From: CAWBRT01 sp963791145
GTDB lineage: Bacteria; Acidobacteriota; Terriglobia; Terriglobales; Acidobacteriaceae
Length of the DNA stretch: 64,000 nt
NCBI GenBank assembly: GCA_963791145.1
Contig: CAWBRT010000006.1
Location: forward strand, 186,001 to 250,000
Direction: 5' to 3'
Below, one piece after another: positions 25,968-35,386 of this stretch; the stretch's first letter is position 1; every line of letters begins with the position of its first letter. The position numbers and the translations under genes were made by a program. The notes below the pieces were generated by a model that was given only the letters and a program-made list of their open reading frames with translations, did no database searches and had not been told where the DNA came from.

Positions 25968-28028
25968 ATGAACGTCCGGTTGAACATCTTCTTTCTCGTG
26001 TTGATTCCAACTGTTGTGGGCAGCTTCTTCGCGATCACGGGGCAGCCGATGAACGCGGCCGTGATAGCCGTGATGGGCGGATTCATGATCTGGTTCGCCT
26101 ACAACGCTTACGCCAAGCGCATTGACCGCGACATCATCCAGCCAGACGCGAAGCGAGCTACGCCGGCCAGGATGTACATGGACGGCGTCGATTTCATGCC
26201 GACCAACCGCAACATCCTTTACGGCTATCACTTCAAATCGATTGCCGCCGCCGGCCCGATCGTCGGACCGATTGCCGCGGTAACCATTTGGGGATGGATG
26301 CCATCGCTGATCTGGCTGACGGTGGGCGTCGCCCTGATCGGCTGGGTGAGCGACTATTCGGCGATCGTGGTGGCGGTGCGCAATGACGGCAACTCGCTGT
26401 CGGTGATCGCGCACAAGCTGATCGCGCCGCGTACGCGCACCATCCTGTTCGTGTTCATCTTCTTTTATCTGTTGCTGATCGCCGGCGCCTTCGTCGGCAT
26501 TCTGGCCGGCATTTTCGATCCCCGGGCGGACGTGCCTTTCGGCATCCTGATGCTGGCGCTGATCGGCCTGTTCACCGGGCAGGCGCTGTATCGCTGGAAG
26601 ATGAACCTGACCTTGGTCACCTTTCTTGCGGTCGGTCTGACGTTGGGTTCGATGGCGATTGGCGCTCTGGGGATGAAGGCGGTGCCGGGAGTCACGCCGA
26701 GCGGTCAGAAGGCGGCCGCGCTGACCTTCGCCGGGCCGGTGAACTCGGCAGTGGAGAAGATCGGAGACGGCCTCAACTCGCTAGTCGGGGAGAAGGCCAT
26801 GTACACGGTCTCCGACCCCACCAAGGCGGACCCGCGCTTGGGGGCCACCCACCTGCGTGACGGCAAGGTGGTGCCCAAGTATCTGGACTCGAACGGGGCC
26901 ATCAAGATGTTGCCGTCATTCGTCTTCTGGTGCTTGTTCGTCTTCGGCTTCTCGTACCTGAGCACAATTCTGCCGATCTGGCGCTTCGCCCAGCCGGTGA
27001 ACTACATCGGCTTCTGGGTGACGTTTCTAACGATCGCGCTGTCTGCTTTAGGCGCGGTGCTGGGTGCTGTCAGGGGCATCTTCGGTGATGCCGTGGCCAT
27101 GCAGGCGGTAACCTTCCAGACCAAGTTCTTCATCTCCTGGATGCCGGTCATTCAGGTGAAGAGCGCGGCCGGCGCCATCATTCAGGCCGTTCCCGCCATT
27201 CAGCCCCTCTGGCCGATGCTGTTTGTGACCATCGCCTGCGGCGCCATCTCCGGATGGCACGCGCTGGTGGGCTCCATCGGCACGGCCCGGCAGTTAGAGT
27301 ATGAGACCGACGCTCTGCCGGTGGGCGGCGGCGCCATGTTCTCCGAGAACGCCCTGGGACTGCTCTCGCTGATCGCCATCTCCATCGCGGGCGGCGCGGG
27401 AGCGGGAGCCTTCGCCGGCGGCGTGGGCAAGCTGCTGAACCTGGCAACCTTCGGCCTGATGGCGGTTCCTTACGGCACGGCGCTGGGCTTTGGCGTGTTC
27501 GTGGTCATCGTGCTGACGGTGGTGCAGCTGGTCTTCCGCGTCATGCGCGTTACCCTGGGCGAATGGCTGGGCGACATCTGGATGGGCTTCAAGAACGCGC
27601 ACATCGCCTCCATGATTTCCATGGGCCTGACCCTGCTGCTGGTGCTGAGCGGAACCTGGATCTATCTGTGGCAGCTGTTCGGCGCTTCCAACCAGTTGAT
27701 GGCCGCGCTCTGCCTGCTGATCGTGAGCCTGTGGCTGAAGAAGGACGGCCGCAATCCGGCCTATGCGCTGTACCCCATGCTGTTCATGTACGTCACGACC
27801 ATGGCGGCCACGCTGATCACGGCTTACAACCTGTACGCGAGTATTCTGTCGAATCCGCTGATCGCGGCCCAGCCGATGAACTCGATCGGCGCGGTGGCCA
27901 TGATCATCATCGACCTGCTGTTGTTCGTCGCGTCGGTTCTGATCGCCTACGATTCGTGGGTGGCGTGGCGGCGCTTGTCGGCTGAGCCGCCGAAGGCAGT
28001 GAAGCCGGCCATGGCTCAACATGATTAG
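25968..28028 (+). CDS. cstA: Carbon starvation protein A, peptide/pyruvate transporter family
   Basis: 686 residues with about 16 hydrophobic segments, matching CstA/BtsT, proton-coupled carriers for peptides or pyruvate induced at carbon limitation. Conserved stretches are ITGQPMNAAVIAVMGGF, an early cytosolic region MDGVDFMPTNRNILYGYHFK, then AGPIVGPIAAVTIWGWMPS, and a late ALVGSIGTARQLEYETDA. The frame is intact. ATG 25968 has GGGAG six bases upstream. The unusually long leader before it implies elaborate control. Confidence 0.93.
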   Translation: MNVRLNIFFLVLIPTVVGSFFAITGQPMNAAVIAVMGGFMIWFAYNAYAKRIDRDIIQPDAKRATPARMYMDGVDFMPTNRNILYGYHFKSIAAAGPIVGPIAAVTIWGWMPSLIWLTVGVALIGWVSDYSAIVVAVRNDGNSLSVIAHKLIAPRTRTILFVFIFFYLLLIAGAFVGILAGIFDPRADVPFGILMLALIGLFTGQALYRWKMNLTLVTFLAVGLTLGSMAIGALGMKAVPGVTPSGQKAAALTFAGPVNSAVEKIGDGLNSLVGEKAMYTVSDPTKADPRLGATHLRDGKVVPKYLDSNGAIKMLPSFVFWCLFVFGFSYLSTILPIWRFAQPVNYIGFWVTFLTIALSALGAVLGAVRGIFGDAVAMQAVTFQTKFFISWMPVIQVKSAAGAIIQAVPAIQPLWPMLFVTIACGAISGWHALVGSIGTARQLEYETDALPVGGGAMFSENALGLLSLIAISIAGGAGAGAFAGGVGKLLNLATFGLMAVPYGTALGFGVFVVIVLTVVQLVFRVMRVTLGEWLGDIWMGFKNAHIASMISMGLTLLLVLSGTWIYLWQLFGASNQLMAALCLLIVSLWLKKDGRNPAYALYPMLFMYVTTMAATLITAYNLYASILSNPLIAAQPMNSIGAVAMIIIDLLLFVASVLIAYDSWVAWRRLSAEPPKAVKPAMAQHD

Positions 28029-28051
28029 GTGATGAGGGAATCAGCTTCCAC

Positions 28052-28093
28052 GTTTCACGTTGCACGCTTCCCAGCGAGGCGTGCAGCGTGAAG
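28052..28093 (+). repeat. Post-stop word (CGTTTCACG type) forming a hairpin after cstA
   Basis: TTTCACGTTGCACGC and GCGTGCAGCGTGAA pair over 14 or more bases with one mismatch. It starts 24 bases after the cstA stop. It lacks a T run. Similar words follow 32035, 60781 and form the end of the 60795 gene. Confidence 0.55.
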
Positions 28094-28160
28094 CGGGAGA
28101 CACGCTGCCGCGAGGAACGCGACAGCGGGTTGGGCGGCATCCCCTGACTGGGCCGGCAGT

Positions 28161-28808
28161 CTACCGTACTCTCGAGATACTCTGCGGGATCCGCCGGATG
28201 GCTTCGATCAGCACCTGGGCGGGAAGCTTGCGGACATCGTCCAGCCGGCAGTGAATTTCCAGGTTGGGATCGGAGCGGCGAACGGCCAGCCGGACCGGTT
28301 GACAGCCGGCGCGGACAAGCGATTCGAGCAACTCGGCGGCGGCGGGCGGATTTCCGGCAGCGTAAGCTACCAGGGGAGGCGTCGCCACCGGAATTGGATT
28401 CCAGTTGCGGAAGCGAAGCTTGGATTCGACTCCGCGAGCGCTCCAGGCGCGGGGATCAAAGGCCTCGAACTCGGCTCCGGAAACATCCCGAAGCTGGGCA
28501 CGAACGATCAGCAGGTCGCAGCGGCCGCGCAGGTGGTAATACCACCATAAAAAGGGTACGTCGCGCGGCTCAAGAACGATAACGAGTTCGGCCTGGCGGA
28601 ATGGCTCTTTGGCATTCTGGATCTTCAGTTCCACGGCGGCGGTGCCGAGCCAACGCAGGCTGGTGCGGTCGCCCAGGAGCTTGAGGCCGTCCTGCAGCCA
28701 GGCCAGCGTCTTTTTGCCGCGGTATAGATTAAACTGGGTGCCGACGGCAAACCAGCCAACCACGAAGACGGTCAGGGCGACGAAGATGGTCAGTTCGGCG
28801 GTCGACAT
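28161..28808 (-). CDS. Membrane-anchored hypothetical protein
   Basis: About 215 residues starting MSTAELTIFVALTVFVVGWF, one N-terminal transmembrane helix. A cytosolic domain follows with WLGTAAVELKIQNAKEPFR, LVIVLEPRDVPFLWWYYHLR and a long C-terminal region with alternating strands. I prefer ATG 28808 over the frame start 13 codons upstream because homology-like sequence and the helix begin there. No family is recognised. It is convergent with cstA. Confidence 0.6.
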   Translation of the reverse strand: MSTAELTIFVALTVFVVGWFAVGTQFNLYRGKKTLAWLQDGLKLLGDRTSLRWLGTAAVELKIQNAKEPFRQAELVIVLEPRDVPFLWWYYHLRGRCDLLIVRAQLRDVSGAEFEAFDPRAWSARGVESKLRFRNWNPIPVATPPLVAYAAGNPPAAAELLESLVRAGCQPVRLAVRRSDPNLEIHCRLDDVRKLPAQVLIEAIRRIPQSISRVR

Positions 28809-28833
28809 GAGGTAAGACCCCGGAGGCTCTCGC

Positions 28834-29022
28834 GCCACCCAACGCAACAGTGGCGTTTGCCGGAGACCCTGAATTATGGCATAGACGCTATGCCGATGTC
28901 GTACTTCTTAGGAGTTAGGGGCTAGAGATTAGGGGCTGGAAATCGCGATCAGAGATCTTTCTCTTTAGATTGACGGTTTCGTACCATTTGCTAACCCCTA
29001 ATCCCTGATCCCTAAGCCCTAC
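28834..29022. repeat. Repeat cluster: palindrome P relic, hairpin and TTAGGGG/CCCCTAA words
   Basis: A degenerate copy of palindrome P lies at 28834-28871. GGCATAG-ACG-CTATGCC (28878-28894) is a perfect small hairpin. TTAGGGGCTAGAGATTAGGGG (about 28915-28935) and CTAACCCCTAATCCCTGATC (about 28991-29015) are inverted G-rich/C-rich words also seen around 52273-52398. Confidence 0.6.
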
Positions 29023-29080
29023 CGTGAGCAGCAGGCCACCGGAGCAAGATAAGGCCGCAAGGCAGAAGTAAGGATCAAAG

Positions 29081-29356
29081 ATGTCGAAAAATCAGTTTCG
29101 CCAGGCGGTACGCGACTTCATTTATGGCATGACGGGCTACGAGTTCGTCATGCAGTCGCGCGAACTGCGTGGCTCGCTGGAGTCGGTGTTCATGGCCATT
29201 ACGCTGGGCGACCTGATGGGCATTCCGGTGGTGCCGCCCATCTTTGCCCTGCGCATCCTGCCGTACGTGGTGCCGAGTATCGACTCCTGGAAACGCCGCT
29301 TCGCGCGCGAACGGGAAATATCGGATAATGAAGAGTTCCACCTGCATGGCATTTGA
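29081..29356 (+). CDS. 91-residue protein, twin copy 1, associated with ArsA-like ATPases
   Basis: A basic N-terminal part (FRQAVRDFIYGMTGYEFVMQ) precedes a central moderately hydrophobic stretch (SVFMAITLGDLMGIPVVPPI, FALRILPYVVPSI), then a charged end WKRRFAREREISDNE. It is a clear paralogue of the 29465 product: both have MEHLF/ESVF, then GDLxGxPxxPP, LRxLPYxVPxIxxWKRR. The mid-segment could be a membrane hairpin or a buried helix. Nothing of known function is recognised. Position directly before two ArsA-type ATPases suggests it is their partner or client. Confidence 0.75.
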   Translation: MSKNQFRQAVRDFIYGMTGYEFVMQSRELRGSLESVFMAITLGDLMGIPVVPPIFALRILPYVVPSIDSWKRRFAREREISDNEEFHLHGI

Positions 29357-29464
29357 GCCGGGGTCCCCGGCATAGACCGCTTTCGCTGCTTGAGGCGAGA
29401 GCCGAAGTTGTTTTCTTGAGGGGTACAATTCGGTTTTAGAACCAGGCCGAGAAAGGGAGAAACA

Positions 29465-29740
29465 ATGAGCAAGGAAGAACAGCCAAAAAAGAAAGGCTTC
29501 TTCAGTAAGTTCAGAGAAGTTGCGTACGGGATGGGGGCGCACGACATGTCGCGCTACGCCATTCGCACGCGGGCCAGCATGGAGCACCTGTTCATCCTGA
29601 TTACCATGGGTGATCTGATCGGCGTCCCCATCCTGCCGCCATACTATTCTCTGCGTTTGCTGCCTTACGCCGTTCCGAATATCGCTACCTGGAAGCGGCG
29701 CATGCTGCGGGAAAAGGACGTATCCGACGCCATGTTCTGA
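29465..29740 (+). CDS. 91-residue protein, twin copy 2, associated with ArsA-like ATPases
   Basis: Paralogue of the 29081 product, aligned over nearly its full length (ITMGDLIGVPILPPYYSLRL, LPYAVPNIATWKRRMLREKD). Its N-terminus is more basic (SKEEQPKKKGFFSKFREVAY). ATG 29465 follows GGGAGA. The 263-base gap to the first ATPase gene holds palindromic repeats. Proposed role: a small membrane-associated partner of the ATPase pair (inference only). Confidence 0.75.
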   Translation: MSKEEQPKKKGFFSKFREVAYGMGAHDMSRYAIRTRASMEHLFILITMGDLIGVPILPPYYSLRLLPYAVPNIATWKRRMLREKDVSDAMF

Positions 29741-29842
29741 GCTGCCCTGCCCGGGACATGTGTTGGGAACGAACAGAGGCATGTCCCAGCGGCGCGAGAG
29801 ATGCGGCAGCCAACAGGCGGACGACCGGTGCAAACGCCCGAG

Positions 29843-29949
29843 CGGTTTTGCCGGAGTCCGGTAGCCACCCCAGCAAACGCAAAAACGGCGTTTGCCGGGG
29901 ACCCCGGTAGCCACCCCAGCAAACGCAAACGGCGTTTGCCGGAGTCCGG
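29843..29949. repeat. Tandem palindromic repeats P
   Basis: A partial copy (29843-29861) is followed by two full copies (29865-29907 and 29911-29949) separated by TAG. Unit: CCACCCCAGCAAACGC, spacer, GCGTTTGCCGGGGACCCCGG, or GGAGTCCGG in the last. TAG before each copy may be a target remnant or part of the unit. Confidence 0.8.
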
Positions 29950-30003
29950 TAAATCGGCAGGCACAATGTAACCGCGGTTCATACACAGAACGAGGACTGA
30001 GCA

Positions 30004-31025
30004 ATGTCACTCAAAGACGTATTTGAAAATAATAAAGACCGGCGTTACATCATGTTTGGCGGCAAGGGAGGGCTGGGCAAGACCACCTTCTCGGCGGCAA
30101 CGGCTTTCTGGCTGGCGCAGCAGGGCCACAAGGTGCTGGTCTTCTCCGTCGATCCGCAGGCTTCGCTCAGCGACATCTTCCAGCAGGACATCTTCGGCAA
30201 GGGCGCAGTCAAGATCATGGACAATCTCTGGGCCCAGGAGATCAACGCCGACTCGCACATCAAGGCGTACCAGCAGGAGATCCGCAAGAAGATCCTCGAC
30301 ATGTACGGCTTCGAGCAGGTGCCGGACGAGATCGAGAGCTACATCCAGTCGGCAGCGGCCGAGCCGGCCATGGAGGAGATCGGCGATCTTCGACGCGGTG
30401 GTCGATATCGTGGTGAAGGGCGATTACGACTACTACATCTACGACCTGGTGCCGCTCGGCCACGCGCTCTATTACCTATCGATGGCCAAGGTCTACGACG
30501 AGTGGATCAATCGCATCACCAAGCTGCGCGAGGAAATGCGCGAGCACGAGGAGATGGTGGCGCGCATCAAGCGCGAGACGGCCACGGAAGAAGACCAGAT
30601 CCTCAGCGAGTTGCAGTACATCAAAAACCGCATCAACCAGTCCTCCGGCATCCTCACCGACAAGGAGAAGACGGCGTTCTTCTTCGTGGTGGTGCCGGAA
30701 GAGATGATCATCCTGGACACGCAGAAGGCGGCGCAGTTGTTCGCCAAGTTCGACGTGCCCATCGCCGGCTACGTGGTCAACCGCGTGCTGCCCAAGGAAC
30801 TGCTGGACGCAGCAGGTGCCTGCCTACCTGCAGAACCGGCTCAAGATGCAGGACAGCTACCTGCAGAAGATCGGCACCACCTTCGGCAAGGAGGTGGTGG
30901 GCTTCGTTCCCGAGCTGGAACGCGACGTCACTGGACTGAAGATGATCGAAAAGCTGGCCGGCCTGATGTACGGCGCAAACGGCCAAGGGCGAAAGACGGC
31001 GTCCATCGGGCCAGGAAAGCAGTGA
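30004..31025 (+). CDS. ArsA/Get3-family ATPase, copy 1 (frameshifted)
   Basis: A SIMIBI-class ATPase with the deviant Walker A GGKGGLGKTTF (signature lysine present) near residue 20 and the VFSVDPQASLSDIF segment that follows it in ArsA/Get3. YDYYIYDLVPLGHALYYLSM is the Walker B/switch II region (Asp-x-x-Pro). Two single insertions, near 30384 and 30813, break an otherwise conserved frame of about 339 residues. The second gene follows nine bases later with its ribosome site between them. Get3 and ArsA act as dimers or pseudodimers to move membrane proteins or arsenite. No arsB, arsR or arsC is nearby, so an arsenic role is unlikely. Confidence 0.85.
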
Positions 31026-31034
31026 GGGCGCAAT

Positions 31035-32035
31035 GTGAGATCGTCGATTTTCAGCGAATACATTGCGGCGCATCCGAGCCTGAAATTCATCTTCTTCGGC
31101 GGCAAGGGCGGAGTGGGTAAGACCGTCATGGCCGGCGTTACCGCGCTGCATCTGGCGCAGACGGGCAAGCGCACGCATGCTGGCCTCCACCAATCCGGTG
31201 CACAGCTTGAGCGGCCTGCTCGACCAGGATGTCTACGGCAAGCCGACGCCGGTCAACGGCGTCCCCAACCTGTGGGCCTACGAGATCGACACCAAGGAGA
31301 CCATCGAGCGCTCCAAGCAGGACATCAAGCAGAAGATCCGCTGGTTCCTGAAGTTCGCCGAAATCTCCACCAAGGCCGACGACTTCGTCGAAAGTCGCCA
31401 CCATGAACCCGGCGTTCGAAGAATCGGCGATGTTCGAGAACATGATCGACCTGATGTTCAAGAACGAGTACGACGCCTACGTCTTCGACACCGCGCCGAC
31501 CGCCAACGCCCGCCGCCTGCTGGGCATGTCGAAGGTCTACTCGCTGTGGGTCAACAAGATGCTCAAGTCGCGCGAGGAGGCGCAGTCGTTGCGCGAGCTG
31601 CTGTCGTTCACCAAGAAGAAGGAAGAAGACCCGCTGATGGATTACCTGGTCTGCTTCCGCGACCGCATCGGCAAGGCGCGCGAGCTGCTGACCGACGAGG
31701 CCCTGACCGCGTTCTTCTTCGTGACCCTGCCGGAGGCGCTGCCCATCGCGGTCATCAAGCGCTTCATCGACTGGTTCCACGACTTCGGCATCCCGGTAGG
31801 CGGGGTGATCGTGAACATGCTCATCCAGAAGAACCAGGTCAACGAAGGCTCGCCGGAGTTCGTGCGCAACCGCGTGGCCATGCAGGACGCCTACATGGAG
31901 GAGATCTGGCGCGACTTCGACAAGACCGGCGTGCGCGCCGTCGTGCCGCTGTTCGACGACGAAATACGCGGCGTCGATGGCCTCACGCGGCTGCTGAATC
32001 ACGCCTTCACCGGGCCCAGCGTGACGGCGAAATAA
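31035..32035 (+). CDS. ArsA/Get3-family ATPase, copy 2 (frameshifted)
   Basis: Starts at GTG 31035 after GAGGG. Deviant Walker A FFGGKGGVGKTVMAG is followed by LASTNPVHSLSGLLDQD, closer to the ArsA STDPAHSL switch than copy 1 is. YDAYVFDTAPTANARRLLGM forms the Walker B/switch II region, and GVIVNMLIQKNQVNEG the adenine-loop side. Two single insertions, near 31178 and 31393, must be removed to obtain about 332 residues. With copy 1 it could form a heterodimer: two unequal halves as separate genes rather than the fused ArsA. A terminator follows. Confidence 0.85.
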
Positions 32036-32099
32036 ATCGTTTCACGTTTCGCACTACCCGTTTCACGACGCGAGACGGGCGCCGAGATGGAAAACTCGC

Positions 32100-32140
32100 A
32101 CTGCCCCATTCTTGCCAGGCAAGGGTGGGGCAGTTTTATT
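32100..32140 (+). terminator. Terminator after the ArsA-like pair
   Basis: ACTGCCCC and GGGGCAGT pair around a loop that itself contains TTGCC/GGCAAG, followed by TTTATTT. A post-stop CGTTTCACG word lies between the stop codon and this hairpin. Confidence 0.75.
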
Positions 32141-32467
32141 TGGATCGGGAATCCTGAGAACACTCGGAGTGGTGAGAAGACGATTTCCCGCTAGTAATCC
32201 GTAATACTGGCGCGGTCGTTTCCGGATAGCCGACTACTCGCCCAGAACGTCACCTCTGGCTTCCGCCGTCCCGGCCGCCCTAGCCAAACTTCCGAGGAGC
32301 CCGGCAACACACTCCGAACTTCTTCGTCGGGCCGTCGATTTCTTGTCGGATTTGGCCCGCTTGATCCGGAAAGGCAGCCTTCCGCCGTTCAGCGTTGAGC
32401 ACGGGCCACGGCCGAAGATCGTTGAGGCCACATGCAAAGTCCGCCCGCGAGCAGCCGGACGGAAAGG
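32141..32467. other. Spacer without identifiable gene
   Basis: Several overlapping short minus-strand frames exist, but none has family resemblance or a ribosome site. Possibly a decayed gene; I see no support for an active one. Confidence 0.4.
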
Positions 32468-33349
32468 TTAGACAGTCTTCAGCACCGCGATGCGATTCCA
32501 AAGACGGCCAATCTTCTCAATTTCGACGGCGACTTCATCGCCGTCCGTGAGAAAACGCTGCGGATTCATGCCTTCGGCGACTCCCGTTGGGGTCCCGGTC
32601 GCGATGATGTCGCCTGGTTCCAGTGTCATGCCCTCACTGATATCAGCAATCAGCTTTTCGATACCGAAGATCATGTCATGGGTACTCGCGCTTTGCCGCA
32701 TTTCGCCATTTACGGTCGTACGAATCTGAAGCTGTTGTGGGTCGGCGATCTGGTCGCGCGTCACGATCCAGGGACCGCAAGGCGAGTAGGTATCGGCGGA
32801 CTTCCCTTTAAACCATTGGTTGTGCTGCATCTGCACTTCCCGGGCGCTGATGTCGTTGAGGATGGTGTATCCGAATACGCATTCGAGGGCGCGCTCGGGT
32901 GCAACCCCTCGACACTTTTCCCCGATAACGAGCGCAAGCTCGCCTTCATAGTCGAGCTTGCGGGTGAAGCGGGGATCGAGCAGAATGTCGCCGCCGGAAC
33001 CAACCAACGACGTATGAGCCTTGGTAAACCATATGGGAAACTTTGGAGGATCGACCTTAGCTACTCCATCGCCCACCGCGGCATCTTTGAGATGTTCCAC
33101 ATAGTTCCTGCCGACGCACAACAGATTCTTCGGCGGATGGAGGATGGGCGGAAACCACCGGACCTGGGGATCCGCCACCGCTGCTGCTGAGAGCTGTTTC
33201 CGTTCCTCCGGAGTCAACGGCCTGCGAATCAGAGACAAAACGTCGTCGGCATCCTGCCGGCCGGGAAGCCGGCGCACCGGGGCAATTCGGTCGCCTAACA
33301 CAAGCGCAGCCGACGAAGAGTCATTCCAACCAATCGTCGCGAGAATCAT
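32468..33349 (-). CDS. Fumarylacetoacetate hydrolase (FAH) family protein
   Basis: About 293 residues. The FAH fold starts near residue 75 (HPPKNLLCVGRNYVEHLKDA). DYEGELALVIG and the preceding FTRKL supply metal-binding acidic residues. GYTILNDISAREVQ and GKSADTYSPCGPWIV follow, then EPGDIIATGTPTGVAEGM. These are signatures of the FAHD1-like group, which hydrolyses or decarboxylates acylpyruvates and oxaloacetate. It begins MILATIGWNDSSSAALV; ATG 33349 follows GGAGG. A terminator-free spacer lies downstream. The actual substrate is undetermined. Confidence 0.9.
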   Translation of the reverse strand: MILATIGWNDSSSAALVLGDRIAPVRRLPGRQDADDVLSLIRRPLTPEERKQLSAAAVADPQVRWFPPILHPPKNLLCVGRNYVEHLKDAAVGDGVAKVDPPKFPIWFTKAHTSLVGSGGDILLDPRFTRKLDYEGELALVIGEKCRGVAPERALECVFGYTILNDISAREVQMQHNQWFKGKSADTYSPCGPWIVTRDQIADPQQLQIRTTVNGEMRQSASTHDMIFGIEKLIADISEGMTLEPGDIIATGTPTGVAEGMNPQRFLTDGDEVAVEIEKIGRLWNRIAVLKTV

Positions 33350-33872
33350 CAATCCTCCACTCTACCGGGAATAGATTACTGCCAGGGTCGGCGCAAAGAA
33401 TCTGAAATTGCGCTGACCCACGCTCGCGCACTGGGGTTTCTGTCCATTGGAGTCACCTCAATGAACTACCAGCGCGTTACAAGATCTGGTCCATGTGGCT
33501 TTCCGACTCGGCGTAGAAGATTAATTGTATCTTGCGCCAGGGAGAACAATTCCCATCAACCCCTGGCTATCTATGGGTGTCAGGATTGCGGCCCCATAAC
33601 GGGCAATCCGGCCTTCTCACTTTTTTGGCGAATCGGGATTGTCAAACCGCCGAGTCCGCCCCGGCGTATCTTGCCCGTCACCTGGCTGTCACCCGCTTCT
33701 GTGAGCCGTATCACAGCGCAACCACTACTTTCATCCTTAAATACCTGCGCTGGTATAAAGAATTTCGATTAGATCGATTAATTATTTTGATGAGTAGCTG
33801 CAAGGAAGAGACAGTCGGTGAACTTGAAAGTCACAGTTTGGCCCATGTTATTAACAGATTAGGAGAACACCT
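33350..33872. other. Spacer upstream of gdhA
   Basis: About 520 bases of AT-richer sequence with no credible gene. Short frames at 33461 and 33532 look random. TTAATTATTTTGATGAG near 33779 is promoter-like AT-rich DNA within 100 bases of the gdhA start. Confidence 0.4.
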
Positions 33873-35270
33873 ATGAGCGGTGGAGCGGTCATTCCGGGGA
33901 TCAAGTCCCCGCAGGTTTACGTCGACGAAGTCCTCGCGCAGGTGAAGTCCAAGAACCCTGCCGAGCCTGAATTCCACCAGGCTGTCGAGGAAGTGATGGA
34001 TTCGCTGCGCCTGGTCCTGCAGGTCCATCCCGAATACATTTCCTCCCGCATCCTGGACCGCATCGTGGAGCCGGAGAGGATCATCATCTTCCGCGTTCCC
34101 TGGCAGGACGACAGCGGCAACATCCATGTGAATCGCGGCTTCCGCGTGCAGATGAACAGCGCCATCGGACCCTACAAAGGAGGCCTGCGCTTCCATCCCT
34201 CGGTCAACCTTGGCCTGTTGAAGTTCCTCGCCTTCGAGCAGACGTTCAAGAACTCACTGACCACCCTCGCCATGGGTGGCGGCAAGGGCGGATCGGACTT
34301 CGATCCCAAGGGCAAGAGCGACAACGAAGTGATGCGCTTCTGCCAGAGCTTCATGACCGAGCTGTACCGCCATATCGGTCCGGACACGGACGTGCCGGCG
34401 GGCGATATCGGCGTGGGCGGCCGCGAGATCGGATACCTGTTCGGCCAGTACAAGCGGCTGCGCAACGAATTCAGCGGCACGCTGACAGGCAAGGGGCTGA
34501 ACTGGGGAGGCTCGCTGATCCGTCCGGAGGCCACCGGCTACGGCTGCGTCTACTTTGCCCAGGAGATGCTGAAGAGCCGCGGCGAATCGCTGGCAGGCAA
34601 AGCCTGCCTGGTCTCGGGCAGCGGCAACGTCTCGCAGTACACGGTGGAGAAGCTGCTCGATCTCGGCGCCAAGCCGGTCACGCTGTCGGACTCCGACGGC
34701 ATGATCTACGATCCCGACGGCATCAACCGCGAGAAGCTGGCCTGGGTGATGGAGCTGAAGAACATGCGCCGCGGCCGCATCAAGGAATACGCGGAGCACT
34801 TCAAGACCGCGCTGTTCGTCTCCAACGAGATACGGCGCGATCACAATCCACTGTGGGCAGTGGAAGCGCAATGCGCCTTCCCCAGCGCCACGCAGAACGA
34901 AATCAACGCCAAGGACGCTGCCAATCTCATCAAGAACGGCGTCAAGGTGGTGTCGGAGGGCGCCAACATGCCGTGCAGCCTGGCGGCGACGAAGGCGTTC
35001 CTGGATGCCGGAGTGCTGTACGGTCCGGCCAAGGCGGCCAACGCCGGCGGCGTGGCGGTTTCAGGCCTGGAGATGGCCCAGAACAGCGCCCGCATCGTCT
35101 GGACCCGGCAGGAGGTGGACGAGCGGTTGCATAAGATCATGATCGCCATCCACCAGAACTGCTTCGAAACGGCGGCCAAGTACGGCACACCCGGGAACCT
35201 CGTCAACGGCGCCAATATCGGCGGTTTCGTCAAGATAGCCAACGCCATGCTGGACCAGGGTCTGGTTTAA
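33873..35270 (+). CDS. gdhA: NADP-type glutamate dehydrogenase
   Basis: Converts 2-oxoglutarate plus ammonium to glutamate. 465 residues, full length for hexameric bacterial GdhA. The substrate region shows GPYKGGLRFHPSVN and the catalytic-lysine stretch MGGGKGGSDFDPKGKSD. DTDVPAGDIGVGGREIGYLF is the family signature. The nucleotide fold shows ACLVSGSGNVSQYTVEKL, an alanine-less SGSGNV typical of NADP forms. Ribosome site TAGGAG. The frame is intact and a strong terminator follows. It belongs functionally with the 42-55 kb nitrogen block. Confidence 0.96.
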   Translation: MSGGAVIPGIKSPQVYVDEVLAQVKSKNPAEPEFHQAVEEVMDSLRLVLQVHPEYISSRILDRIVEPERIIIFRVPWQDDSGNIHVNRGFRVQMNSAIGPYKGGLRFHPSVNLGLLKFLAFEQTFKNSLTTLAMGGGKGGSDFDPKGKSDNEVMRFCQSFMTELYRHIGPDTDVPAGDIGVGGREIGYLFGQYKRLRNEFSGTLTGKGLNWGGSLIRPEATGYGCVYFAQEMLKSRGESLAGKACLVSGSGNVSQYTVEKLLDLGAKPVTLSDSDGMIYDPDGINREKLAWVMELKNMRRGRIKEYAEHFKTALFVSNEIRRDHNPLWAVEAQCAFPSATQNEINAKDAANLIKNGVKVVSEGANMPCSLAATKAFLDAGVLYGPAKAANAGGVAVSGLEMAQNSARIVWTRQEVDERLHKIMIAIHQNCFETAAKYGTPGNLVNGANIGGFVKIANAMLDQGLV

Positions 35271-35291
35271 AGCAGTTGTAATGCGCGCAAC

Positions 35292-35324
35292 GCGGAGGCG
35301 GAATGTGTTCGCCTCCGCCTTTTT
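35292..35324 (+). terminator. Terminator of gdhA
   Basis: GCGGAGGCG and CGCCTCCGC pair perfectly (9 bp), followed by CTTTTT. Confidence 0.9.
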
Positions 35325-35386
35325 ATGCGCTCTTCCCGGCATCGTTCTCGCCTGCTGCCGAATCCAATAGGCACGGGAAGGGCATC

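Noticed and set aside
30004..32035. Arsenite efflux operon
   Set aside because: No arsB, arsR, arsC or arsD nearby; the ATPases are separate halves with small unknown partners.
32215..32501. Short minus-strand genes in the spacer after the ArsA-like pair
   Set aside because: Overlapping frames with no start signals or known motifs.
33461..33876. Small genes before gdhA
   Set aside because: Composition looks random and frames overlap each other; no ribosome site.
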